From NCBI GenBank assembly GCA_903829565.1, contig CAIKQM010000177.1:1-16665 (forward strand): a DNA stretch of 16,665 nt, written 5' to 3'. Positions 1 to 7,173 of the stretch are shown piece by piece (the first letter of the stretch is position 1; each line of letters starts with the position of its first letter). A program made the position numbers and the translations under genes. The notes under the pieces are model-generated. The model was given only the letters and a program-made list of their open reading frames with translations, was not told the origin of the DNA and did not search any database. The stretch is from an uncultured Planctomycetota bacterium. Its GTDB lineage: Bacteria > Planctomycetota > UBA1135 > GCA-002686595.

Positions 1-1
1 C

Positions 2-202
2 GATGCGGTCCGCACGGCCATGGCCGGCGAGGATCTGGCTGCCCTTGATGCGGCCATGACTGCCTTCCAGGCCGAGGCTCAGAAGCTCGCCTCTGCTGCG
101 CATGCCCAACAGGCACCGCCGCAAGGCGCTGGCCCCAACCAAGGCCAACGCGGCGCAGGCGGCGATGAACCGGTCGATGCCGACTTCGAGGTCAAAGCCT
201 GA
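2..202 (+). CDS. dnaK: C-terminal end of chaperone DnaK (Hsp70), partial at the left edge
   Basis: Only the last 66 codons are in the window; the reading frame is open from base 2 and ends at TGA 200-202. The visible part has an amphipathic helical stretch with repeated Ala, Leu and Glu (around AMAGEDLAALDAAM), then a Gln/Gly/Pro-rich low-complexity tail, and finishes in PVDADFEVKA. DnaK proteins end the same way: helical lid, disordered tail, and an acidic DAEFEEV-type terminus that helps bind client proteins. DnaK is the cytoplasmic ATP-dependent folding chaperone that works with DnaJ and GrpE; none of its ATPase or substrate-binding domain is visible here. An ABC transporter operon follows after 36 bases. 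The assignment rests on the tail pattern alone, so it is likely but not certain. Confidence 0.75.
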   Translation, partial: DAVRTAMAGEDLAALDAAMTAFQAEAQKLASAAHAQQAPPQGAGPNQGQRGAGGDEPVDADFEVKA

Positions 203-238
203 CCGCGGCTGTATCCTGCAGCCCGGCGGCGGTAGCTT

Positions 239-1414
239 GTGCGTGCTGTGATCTCGGTACAACAACTCACGCGCACCTATGGTGCGCACGTGGCACTCGA
301 CTCGGTCTCGTTTGAGATCGGCAAAGGTGAGGTCGTGGGCTTCCTCGGTCCCAACGGGGCCGGCAAGACCACGACCTTGCGCATTTTGGCGGGGTATCTG
401 CCACCGACCTCAGGCACTGCGCGCGTCGCGGGCTTTGATGTGGTGCGCGATTCCATCGAGGTGCGCCAGCGCATCGGCTACTTGCCCGAGTCGGTACCTC
501 TGTACCGTGAGCTGCGCGTCGAAGAGATGTTGCGCTTCCATGCTCGCTTGCACGGCATGGATCGTGCGCGGACCGAACGACGCATTGGTGCCGTGCTCGA
601 GCAGGTGCAGCTGACTGAGCGCAGACGCGACTTGGTCGGCAACTTGTCGCGTGGTTTGCGTCAGCGTGCTGGCTTGGCCACGGCACTCTTGCCCGAACCC
701 GAGGTGCTGATTCTCGACGAGCCGACTTCGGGCTTGGATCCTATCCAACGCATCGAGGTGCGCAGTCTCTTGCAGCAGCTCGCCAGTCATCACACGGTGA
801 TCGTGTCGTCGCACATCCTGCCCGAGATTGAAGCGGTGTGTCCGCGCGTGATCATCGTGACCAAGGGACGCATCGCCGCCGATGGCACACGCGAACAGTT
901 GCTCAAGCAGCTGGGCGATCGCAGCTATGTACGCCTGGAAGCCGTGGTGGGGCCCGATGTCGCCAAGGCCAAAGCCCTGCTGGGCTCGATTGCGGGTGTG
1001 TCCGAAGTACTGGACAAGGGCCGCCTCGGCATTCACCAGTGCTTTGACCTTGTGTGCAGCACGGACCTGCGTGAAGACGCAGGGGCGATTGCTGCTGCGC
1101 GTGGTTGGGCCTTGCGCGAACTGTCATGGCGCACGCCGAGCCTGGAGCAGATTTTCGCGCGCATCGCTCTCGGTGATGGCGAGGCTCTGCCGTCAAGTGC
1201 ATTGGACGGGGCTCAGCCTGCTCAAGCGGCCTCTGCCGCGCCGGTCGAGCTTTCACCGCTCGTAACCTTGGGGCCAACGACACCGACTATGCCCGCCAAG
1301 CCCCCTGCGCCGACGAAGATCGTCTACAACCTCAATCCCTTTGACGCGGGTGCAGGTCGCGATTTGGGCAAGCCCAAGGCCGTCGACGCACCCAAGCCGC
1401 CGACGAACCCGTGA
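239..1414 (+). CDS. ABC-2 type transporter ATP-binding protein, GldA-like
   Basis: A 391-residue cytoplasmic ATPase that would energise the membrane permease encoded just downstream. All nucleotide-binding motifs are intact: Walker A GPNGAGKTT at 37-45, signature LSRGLRQR at 136-143, Walker B VLILDEP at 156-162, D-loop SGLD at 164-167 and the switch histidine H192. The Q-loop region reads YLPESVPLY, the form usual in ABC-2/GldA-type ATPases. A regulatory-type region follows, and the last roughly 70 residues are a Pro/Ala/Thr-rich tail unusual for the family. An in-frame TAG at 233-235 closes the frame upstream, so the start is GTG 239 or GTG 248; the latter gives a more typical N-terminus (ISVQQLTRTYG). 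The permease starts 13 bases after the stop. Substrate is unknown. The ABC-2 ATPase call is secure; GldA-like rests on gene order. Confidence 0.93.
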   Translation: MRAVISVQQLTRTYGAHVALDSVSFEIGKGEVVGFLGPNGAGKTTTLRILAGYLPPTSGTARVAGFDVVRDSIEVRQRIGYLPESVPLYRELRVEEMLRFHARLHGMDRARTERRIGAVLEQVQLTERRRDLVGNLSRGLRQRAGLATALLPEPEVLILDEPTSGLDPIQRIEVRSLLQQLASHHTVIVSSHILPEIEAVCPRVIIVTKGRIAADGTREQLLKQLGDRSYVRLEAVVGPDVAKAKALLGSIAGVSEVLDKGRLGIHQCFDLVCSTDLREDAGAIAAARGWALRELSWRTPSLEQIFARIALGDGEALPSSALDGAQPAQAASAAPVELSPLVTLGPTTPTMPAKPPAPTKIVYNLNPFDAGAGRDLGKPKAVDAPKPPTNP

Positions 1415-1427
1415 GCAACCGCCAGCC

Positions 1428-2165
1428 ATGAGGGGCTTTCTCGCCATCTATCGTCGTGAGCTGGGCGGCATCTTCATGGGGCCGCTCGCGTGGACCTTGC
1501 TGGTCATTGCGTACGCGCTGCAAGGCTTGCTCTTCCTCGTCTACCTGAAGACCTCGCAGGGCGATGTGGATCTGGCGCTGCGCTTCGCCTTCGGCGAGTC
1601 GTGGGCGTTTTGGGCTCTCGCTGCGTTGTTCCCGCCGCTCTTGACCATGCGCATGATCAGCGAAGAGTCGCGCATGGGCTTGCTTGAATACTTGCTCACC
1701 GCGCCCGTCACGGATGTGGCGGTCGTGCTCGGCAAGTTCTGTGCAGCGACGACCTTCATGGCTCTCGTGTGGTCGGCGGGGTTGTTGCACGCACTCTTGG
1801 TGATGCGCGCAGGAGTCACACCGGACTGGGGTGCTGTGTGGGGCGGTTGGCTTGGCGCAGTGCTCGTGTCTGGTTTGTTCTGCGCCACGGGCCTGTGCGC
1901 CAGCAGCTTCACCAACACACCTGTGGTGGCGGCCTTCGGCTCGATTGTGGCGCACTTGCTGATCGTCATCCTGCCTCTGTTGGGTGCGCTGACGGAGTCC
2001 GAGTGGATTCGCGCCGCCATCGCGCGCGTGGATGTCGTCGATCATCACAAAGCCAGCTTCTTGGTCGGCGTGGTGGATAGCGCCTACGCAGGCTTCTTCC
2101 TCGTGTGGACGGCGCTGTTCTTGTTCGTCGCGACTCGTTCGTTGGAGGCGCGTCGATGGCGCTGA
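1428..2165 (+). CDS. ABC-2 type transporter permease, GldF-like
   Basis: A 245-residue integral membrane protein and partner of the preceding ATPase. The N-terminus MRGFLAIYRRELGGIF is the amphipathic entry of ABC-2 permeases. It is followed by a first membrane helix (about residues 18-40), a second around FWALAALFPPLLTM, and then the conserved cytoplasmic coupling stretch with SEESRMGLLEYLLTAP. Three to four further hydrophobic helices follow, the last ending at LFLFVATRSLEARRW. The frame is open further upstream, but that part overlaps the ATPase gene in another frame and reads as non-coding, so ATG 1428 is chosen. Its end overlaps the next start by 10 bases, a sign of translational coupling. 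GldF and similar permeases have this size and topology. The exported or imported substrate cannot be read from the sequence. Confidence 0.9.
   Translation: MRGFLAIYRRELGGIFMGPLAWTLLVIAYALQGLLFLVYLKTSQGDVDLALRFAFGESWAFWALAALFPPLLTMRMISEESRMGLLEYLLTAPVTDVAVVLGKFCAATTFMALVWSAGLLHALLVMRAGVTPDWGAVWGGWLGAVLVSGLFCATGLCASSFTNTPVVAAFGSIVAHLLIVILPLLGALTESEWIRAAIARVDVVDHHKASFLVGVVDSAYAGFFLVWTALFLFVATRSLEARRWR
2144..2148 (+). promoter_or_regulatory. Shine-Dalgarno site for the GldG-like gene
   Basis: GGAGG lies 7 bases before ATG 2156, inside the end of the permease gene. It decides the start of the GldG-like gene against the open frame further upstream. Confidence 0.7.
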
Positions 2166-3748
2166 AAGAGTCCAACATGGCGGACGCGTCCATGTCGCGC
2201 GGCCAACGCTTGCTGATCGGCGTGCGTGTCAGCTTGGCCGTGATGCTGGCGATTGCTGCGGCATTGTTGGCCACACGCATCTTGGAATCGCGTTTGGTGC
2301 GCGCCCGTTGGGACCTGTCCACCGATGCGCTCAACACGCTCGATCCCTTGACCAAGAACGTGCTCGGGCGCATCGAAGAGGACATCACCGTCGATGTGTA
2401 CTTCACGCCACCGGAGCCGCCGTTCCAAGTCGTCGGCGCGGAAGCGCAGGATCGCGCGCGGCGCTTGTTGCGTTTGATGGGTGACGAGTCTGGTGGCCGC
2501 TTGCGCGTGGAGTTCCACGATGTAGGCGAGCGTGGCAAGCCTTCTGCGCGTGCCGAAGCACGGCGTGGCGAGTTGGGCTTGGCCGCGATCGAAGCCGGTG
2601 GCTTGGTGGTCTTGTCGCGCGAGCGGCGTAAAGAAGTCTTGCGCTTGCGCGGTGGACTGGCCGACTTTGATGCGGGCAATCCTGATCCGCGACTGGGGCC
2701 GTATGTGCCGGCGCGCCTGGTCGCCTTCCGCGGTGAAGAGACGCTTGCCACGGCCATCCTCGCCCTTGCCACGGATGACACGCCCACCGTGGCGTTGCTT
2801 GTGGGTCAAGCGGGTTTGGATCCGCGCCGCACGGATGACTTTGGCGCAGCGCAGCTCGTGCGCGAGTTGGAAGCTGATGGCTTCCGTGTGGTGTCGATCG
2901 ATCTTGAAAAGGGGCAGAGTCTGCCCGCAGATACGCGCATCGTCGTCACCTTGTCCGATGCCCAGCCGTTCTCTGCCTCAGCCGCAGAGGTCATCACCAA
3001 GTTCGTCGATGCAGGTGGTCGTTGGTTCGTCTCCGTAGGTGCTGCCAGCGGTGCGGGTACGGCCGCGGAGCTGGTGCGCCGTTACGGCATCGAGGTCGTT
3101 CCGCGTGGCATCGTCGCGCGTCCGGTACCGAGCCTAGGCGGGGGCATGATGCAAGGCACACCAGCCTGTGCGGACCTGTCCATTGGATCGGACGGCATGG
3201 CCGCACAGAACCCCGTGACCACACCGCTGCGCACCGCCGGTCGCCGCGTGTATGTGCGGTCTGCGCGCGCGTTGAAGCGCGGCACTCCACCTGCAGGTGG
3301 GGCCGTCATGGAAGTACTGCGCTCGCCGGATGGTTCGTGGTTGGATCTCGAAGCTGCGGATCGCTCGCATGATTGGACGCGCACCGCTGGTGAAGAGGAA
3401 GGGCGCTTCGTAGTGGCCTTTCAAGCCGCGTTGCCGGCGCTGGCAGCTGTGCCAGCCGAGCGCCGGCGCGAGGGTGAGCGCCCGGAGACGCGTGTCTTTG
3501 TCGTAGGCGCACCGGAGATCGCTGCGAACTGGATGGTGCCGCAGAATCGCGACTTCTTGCTGCTTGCCTTCAACTGGTTGGCCGCGCGCGATCATCGCAT
3601 CGCTCTCGCCAGACGTGAAGCGCCTACGCGGCGTTTGGATCTCAGCGATCCGGAAGCGCTTGCGGGCATCTATCTGCTGGGCGCGTGGTTGGTGCCGCTC
3701 TTGTGCTTGGCTGCCGGCTTGGTTGTGTGGTGGAGGCGACGCGCGTGA
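2156..3748 (+). CDS. GldG-like ABC transporter auxiliary membrane protein
   Basis: A 530-residue protein anchored at both ends. A membrane helix lies at about residues 19-41 and another at about 504-525, followed by the basic tail WWRRRA. The large loop between them would be outside the cytoplasmic membrane. Just after the first helix comes RWDLSTDALNTLDPLTKNVL, matching the opening of GldG/ABC_transp_aux proteins, where the phrase about 'D.S....ntLs..t..vL' leads into a redox-like fold (ITVDVYFTPP). The centre has GGLVVLSRERRKEVLRLR and a later segment on truncated Rossmann-like strands (RIVVTLSDAQPF). ATG 2156 is chosen for the GGAGG 7 bases upstream. It overlaps the permease stop and its own stop TGA overlaps the next gene's GTG. 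In Bacteroidetes GldG works with GldA and GldF in gliding; here the role is unknown. Confidence 0.87.
   Translation: MALKESNMADASMSRGQRLLIGVRVSLAVMLAIAAALLATRILESRLVRARWDLSTDALNTLDPLTKNVLGRIEEDITVDVYFTPPEPPFQVVGAEAQDRARRLLRLMGDESGGRLRVEFHDVGERGKPSARAEARRGELGLAAIEAGGLVVLSRERRKEVLRLRGGLADFDAGNPDPRLGPYVPARLVAFRGEETLATAILALATDDTPTVALLVGQAGLDPRRTDDFGAAQLVRELEADGFRVVSIDLEKGQSLPADTRIVVTLSDAQPFSASAAEVITKFVDAGGRWFVSVGAASGAGTAAELVRRYGIEVVPRGIVARPVPSLGGGMMQGTPACADLSIGSDGMAAQNPVTTPLRTAGRRVYVRSARALKRGTPPAGGAVMEVLRSPDGSWLDLEAADRSHDWTRTAGEEEGRFVVAFQAALPALAAVPAERRREGERPETRVFVVGAPEIAANWMVPQNRDFLLLAFNWLAARDHRIALARREAPTRRLDLSDPEALAGIYLLGAWLVPLLCLAAGLVVWWRRRA
3732..3736 (+). promoter_or_regulatory. Shine-Dalgarno site deciding the GTG start of the DUF4340 gene
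   Basis: GGAGG 8 bases before GTG 3745. The GTG overlaps the preceding stop as GTGA, so the two genes are translationally coupled. Confidence 0.7.
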
Positions 3749-5478
3749 CGTGGCGTAGCCTGCTGCTGCTGGTGCTGGTGCTAGGGCTGCTCGCAGGAGC
3801 TTGGCTGTACCTTGAGCACGATGAGGCGCGCGATGTGCGCGCCTTGGACCGCGCCGTGGTGGAAGGCGTGCACGAGGCCGATGTGGTCGGAGTGCGCCTC
3901 GAGAATGTGCAGCGCGATTACATCGCGGAGTTTCGTCGCACCGCGGATGGAGCTGGCTGGTCCATGATCACGCCGTACGCCACCGCAGCCGAAGGTCAAT
4001 TGGTGGCGCGCCTCGTGTCGGTGCCGTTGGAGCGACGCGGACGCATCGTAGACAATCCTGATTTGGCGGCCTTGTCTCTCTCGCCACCGCGCCAAGAAGT
4101 GCGCTTGCGCCTCGCAGATGGCTCAGAACGTCGCGTGCGCGTGGGGGCCGTCGACCTCGATGGCCAACGCGTGTATGTGCAAGCAGGTGAGGACGTGCTG
4201 TTGGTGGTGCGTGACATCGAGACCCTTACGGATCGCGTTTTGGATGAGTGGATCTCGCGCAACTTGACGGATGTGGATGCGCGCCAAGTGGTGCAGGTGC
4301 GACGCAGTGGCACGCTGGTGCGCGCAGAGGAACAGCTTGATCTCCAACTTGCGGCCGCGTCGGATGGAGGTGTCTGGCGCTTGAGCGCGCCGTGGCAGGT
4401 GCGTGCCGATCCCGCAGCCATTGTCTTGTTGGCTCAGTTGGGTGCCGGGCTGCGCTTGGAAAGTTTTCTTGACATGGGCACGCGCACGCGCGCGGCGCTC
4501 GGCTTGGATCCGGCCGCGTTCACGTTGACCACCACCACACTGCAGGACGCATCCGCGACGCTCAGTTTCGGCCGCGCCCCGAACGGGCGCATGGTGGTGG
4601 GGTCGGACCAGCGCTCTTTCGTGGGCTTGGTCGAGGATGCGGTGCTCGAGCTGGCCACAACGCCCGCGTTGGAGTTCGTGGACCACCAGTTGCACCGCTT
4701 TCCGCGGGCCGAGATCGATCTCGTGCGCTGGGAGCGTGCTGGCACGCGGGTCGAGTTGCGTCGCACGCACTTGGGCTGGACTGTGGCCGAAGGCCGCGCA
4801 GGTGATGGCTTTGCCGCCTTGCCGCACCTCGCCGAGGCGCGCAGCGTGGAGTCGTTGCTGGCCAAGCTCGACACGCTGCAAGCCTCGAGCTTTCGGCCGG
4901 GTTTGGAGCTTGGCGCTCCCACGGGCGAGGGCTTGTGGGTAGGTGCTCGCGGCGCTCTCGTCGGCGGACGCTTTGGAGCGGACTATTCAGAGCCAGGCAC
5001 GGTCTCCCTGGCGCGCTTTCTGCGCGCTGAGGAAGACCTTGTGGCACTGGTGCCGCCCGAGTGGCGTGCAGTGCTGCAGACCGATCCTGCGACGCTGGAG
5101 AGTCTCGATATCCTGCTTGTGGATGAAGTCACGCTGACGGGGCTGCGTTTGGCTACCGAAGCCAAAGAACGCAGCTATGTGCGCGGAGCCCGCAGCGTGT
5201 GGTCATTGCGTGGCACAACCGTGGAGGCTGTGGAGTTGCGGCCTGTGCTGGACCTGCTGCTTTTCTTGCGCGCCGCCAGACATGTGAGTGACGCAGCGCC
5301 TCTGCGCGAGCCCATTCGTGTCAGCTACGAAGCCGCCAATGACCGTCAAGAGAACTTGACTATCGGTCTCTGCGACTTCGAGGGCCGCACGCACACCGCG
5401 GTGGACTACGCCGGCCGACGCAGCTTGGCGCGCGACGCGCAGCTGCACGCCAAGTTGTCGGCTGTGTTGCAGAACTAA
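3745..5478 (+). CDS. DUF4340 domain membrane-anchored protein of the GldG-type transporter module
   Basis: A 577-residue protein with a single N-terminal membrane anchor (leucine-rich, about residues 4-22, followed by WLYLEHDEARD) and a long soluble, probably extracytoplasmic, part. The soluble part repeats a layout typical of DUF4340: a strand pair ending in a tryptophan motif, then a helical stretch. Examples are VQVRRSGTLVRAEEQ leading to GVWRLSAPWQVRADP, and later IDLVRWERAGTRVELRR leading to LGWTVAEG. Proteins of this family are regularly encoded right after GldG-like genes, and position plus architecture support the call. GTG 3745 is preferred over the longer open frame because of GGAGG at 8 bases and the GTGA overlap. 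It is the last gene of the operon, ends in TAA, and converges with the PilZ gene only 13 bases away. The biochemical role is unknown. Confidence 0.82.
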   Translation: MTWRSLLLLVLVLGLLAGAWLYLEHDEARDVRALDRAVVEGVHEADVVGVRLENVQRDYIAEFRRTADGAGWSMITPYATAAEGQLVARLVSVPLERRGRIVDNPDLAALSLSPPRQEVRLRLADGSERRVRVGAVDLDGQRVYVQAGEDVLLVVRDIETLTDRVLDEWISRNLTDVDARQVVQVRRSGTLVRAEEQLDLQLAAASDGGVWRLSAPWQVRADPAAIVLLAQLGAGLRLESFLDMGTRTRAALGLDPAAFTLTTTTLQDASATLSFGRAPNGRMVVGSDQRSFVGLVEDAVLELATTPALEFVDHQLHRFPRAEIDLVRWERAGTRVELRRTHLGWTVAEGRAGDGFAALPHLAEARSVESLLAKLDTLQASSFRPGLELGAPTGEGLWVGARGALVGGRFGADYSEPGTVSLARFLRAEEDLVALVPPEWRAVLQTDPATLESLDILLVDEVTLTGLRLATEAKERSYVRGARSVWSLRGTTVEAVELRPVLDLLLFLRAARHVSDAAPLREPIRVSYEAANDRQENLTIGLCDFEGRTHTAVDYAGRRSLARDAQLHAKLSAVLQN

Positions 5479-5491
5479 TCGTGCCGCGCCA

Positions 5492-5869
5492 CTACGCCGT
5501 CTTGGCCGCGTCGAGCTTCTGGTTGATGTAGGAGTCCAGCAGATCGCGATCGCTCTCGGTCATGTCGTGCAAGAACACGGCCACTTCCCAATGATCGAGA
5601 TGCTTGCTGATCTTTTCGCAACGCACGACCGCGCCACCACCACGGATGAGGTGCTTGCCCAGCGGCAGGTCCAACTGCAGCATGGTCATCAACGGCAACG
5701 GCTGGTCCATGTAGAAGCACACGCCCGCGCGTGACACATCGCGCATGCGAGCCTGCACCGCCCCACGCGGCGTCTGCAAAGTGATGGGCATGTCCGAAGA
5801 CACGCGCGCCCAACGACGGCGCTCGGCTCCGGTCTTCTTGCGTACAGATTCGGGATGGGGCGTATTCAT
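5492..5869 (-). CDS. PilZ domain protein, probable cyclic di-GMP receptor
   Basis: A 125-residue cytoplasmic protein made of little more than one PilZ domain. The two hallmark cyclic di-GMP binding motifs are present in order: R18xxxR22 within RRRWAR, and DVSRAG at 44-49, which fits DxSxxG. Beta strands follow (CFYMDQPLPL, MLQLDLPL, AVVRCEKI, HWEVAVFLHD), then a C-terminal helix ending DLLDSYINQKL. Single-domain PilZ proteins respond to cyclic di-GMP and act on a partner such as a motility or polysaccharide system; the partner is not visible. It is transcribed convergently to the transporter operon and divergently from ssb. No clear Shine-Dalgarno site precedes ATG 5869. A TAGACT box about 64 bases upstream could serve as its -10 element. 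The stop is TAG. Confidence 0.9.
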   Translation of the reverse strand: MNTPHPESVRKKTGAERRRWARVSSDMPITLQTPRGAVQARMRDVSRAGVCFYMDQPLPLMTMLQLDLPLGKHLIRGGGAVVRCEKISKHLDHWEVAVFLHDMTESDRDLLDSYINQKLDAAKTA

Positions 5870-5932
5870 GGTGGTGCTTGCCGACCCAGAGACAGGCCTA
5901 AGGGCGGGTCCTGAGCCGTCGGAACCCCCGCT

Positions 5933-5940
5933 AGTCTAGT
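5933..5940 (-). promoter_or_regulatory. Probable extended -10 box for the PilZ gene
   Basis: Read on the minus strand this is ACTAGACT, containing the TANNNT core TAGACT. It is the exact inverted copy of the box before ssb (5989-5996). It would give a leader of roughly 55-60 bases for the PilZ gene. No convincing -35 is visible. Confidence 0.4.
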
Positions 5941-5988
5941 CGTTTCGGGCTGCTTGGGAAGCATCGCGTGCAAGCATTCCCCCCGAGC

Positions 5989-5996
5989 ACTAGACT
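5989..5996 (+). promoter_or_regulatory. Probable extended -10 box for ssb, leaderless start
   Basis: ACTAGACT ends 8 bases before ATG 6005. A transcript starting 6-8 bases after the box would begin at or next to the start codon, so ssb is probably leaderless; no Shine-Dalgarno site is present. A small inverted repeat TGCTT-GGG-AAGCA at 5951-5963 sits between the two divergent boxes and could be an operator. Confidence 0.45.
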
Positions 5997-6004
5997 TCGC
6001 GCCT

Positions 6005-6466
6005 ATGGCCAGCTTCAACAAAGTCATCCTGATGGGCAACCTGACCCGCGACCCCGAACTGCGTTTCACCGGCAACAACATGGCCGTTTGCAAGTTCGGG
6101 CTCGCCGTCAATCGTCGTTTCAAGGACGGTGCCACTGGCGAGTGGAAGGAAGAGCCCACCTTCGTCGATGTGACGATCTTTGGGGCGCGCGCCGAGCCCT
6201 TCGCCAAGTACCACAAGAAGGGCAAGCCGGCCTTCATCGAAGGCTCGTTGCGCTTGGACTCGTGGGAAGACAAGAACGGCGGCGGCAAGCGCAGCAAGCT
6301 CTTTGTCGTGGCTGACACGTGGGAGTTTGTGGGCGGCGGTCGCGAAGAAGGCGGCGGCGGTGGTGGCGGTGGCTACGAGCGCACCAGCGGCTCACGCAGC
6401 GACGCGGGCGGTGGCGATAGCTGGGGCGGTGGCGAACCGGTCTCGGCTGACGACACGCCGTTCTGA
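6005..6466 (+). CDS. ssb: Single-stranded DNA-binding protein
   Basis: A 153-residue SSB that coats single-stranded DNA in replication, recombination and repair. The OB-fold runs from about residue 1 to 110, opening with the typical FNKVILMGNLTRDPELRFT. It continues through VCKFGLAVNRRF, EPTFVDVTIFGARAE, AKYHKKGKPAFIEGSLR and a final strand KLFVVADTWEFVG. A glycine-rich flexible linker (about 111-143) follows, and the protein ends in the acidic tip SADDTPF, the motif that recruits partner proteins such as RecQ, PriA and exonuclease I. ATG 6005 is chosen because the protein then begins at the conserved N-terminus; the open frame further upstream adds non-family sequence. It is followed after 14 bases by the molybdopterin synthase gene. 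The length is slightly shorter than E. coli SSB because of a shorter linker. Confidence 0.97.
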   Translation: MASFNKVILMGNLTRDPELRFTGNNMAVCKFGLAVNRRFKDGATGEWKEEPTFVDVTIFGARAEPFAKYHKKGKPAFIEGSLRLDSWEDKNGGGKRSKLFVVADTWEFVGGGREEGGGGGGGGYERTSGSRSDAGGGDSWGGGEPVSADDTPF

Positions 6467-6480
6467 GCAGGATCACGCCC

Positions 6481-7173
6481 ATGCTGTGGACCGTGCGAGT
6501 ATGGGCGACACTGCGTGAGCGTGCGGGCGCCGAACAGGTGCAGGTGGACTTGCCGCAGAGCGAGTGTTCCGTTCAGGAACTCTATGCCGCTCTGCGCAGC
6601 CAACACCCGCAGCTAGGCGCCCTTGAGCACATCGCGTTGGTGGCTGGGACCGAGTATGTGCGCGGTGAGCGCACACTCCATGCGCACGAAGAGTTGTCGC
6701 TGTTGCCGCCTGTTTCGGGTGGCGAGGCGGACGAGGACGCCGCCCTGCGTCAAGGTCTGTTCTACCTGGTGTCCAGTCGTTTGGACGCCGGGGAACTGGC
6801 GCGCAAGGTGGAGCATCCGTCGTGCGGCGCAGTCTGCGTGTTCACGGGGCACACGCGCGACACGAATCGCGGTCTGCGCGTGGTGCGCCTCGAGTACGAG
6901 GCCTTTGCCGCCATGACAGGTCCGGAGATGGGCCGCATCTTCGAGCGCGCGCGGGCCCAGCGACCGGAGCATGCGCTGCGCATGGTGGTGGCCCACCGCG
7001 TGGGTGTGGTCGACGTCGGCGAGCCCTCCGTGGTGGTCGCGGTCGCCAGTCCGCATCGTGACGCAGCCTTCCACATCTGTCGCTACTTGATCGATGAGCT
7101 CAAGCAGACCTTGCCCATTTGGAAGAAGGAGATCTACGCCGATGGGCATCACTGGATCGGAGAGCGCTCGTGA
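6481..7173 (+). CDS. Fused MoaD-MoaE molybdopterin synthase
   Basis: A 230-residue fusion of both subunits of molybdopterin synthase, which inserts two sulfurs into cyclic pyranopterin monophosphate to make molybdopterin. Residues 1-81 are a MoaD ubiquitin-like domain: VRVWATLRERAG at the start, LPPVSGG at the end, with the sulfur-carrying Gly-Gly at 80-81. Residues from about 88 to 230 are MoaE: GAVCVFTGHTRD, VVRLEYEAF, VVAHRVGVVDVGE, VASPHRDAAF and the active-site stretch IWKKEIYADG (lysines 215-216). In the usual two-subunit enzyme the MoaD Gly-Gly is a free C-terminus carrying a thiocarboxylate. Here it is internal, so cleavage after Gly81 would be needed, as reported for the MoaX fusion of Mycobacterium tuberculosis. 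An AGGA about 8 bases before ATG is the likely ribosome site. The next gene overlaps its stop. Confidence 0.93.
   Translation: MLWTVRVWATLRERAGAEQVQVDLPQSECSVQELYAALRSQHPQLGALEHIALVAGTEYVRGERTLHAHEELSLLPPVSGGEADEDAALRQGLFYLVSSRLDAGELARKVEHPSCGAVCVFTGHTRDTNRGLRVVRLEYEAFAAMTGPEMGRIFERARAQRPEHALRMVVAHRVGVVDVGEPSVVVAVASPHRDAAFHICRYLIDELKQTLPIWKKEIYADGHHWIGERS
7159..7162 (+). promoter_or_regulatory. Shine-Dalgarno site for the GTG start of the MBL-fold gene
   Basis: GGAG 7 bases before GTG 7170. The GTG overlaps the moaDE stop as GTGA, which supports this start over the longer open frame. Confidence 0.55.
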
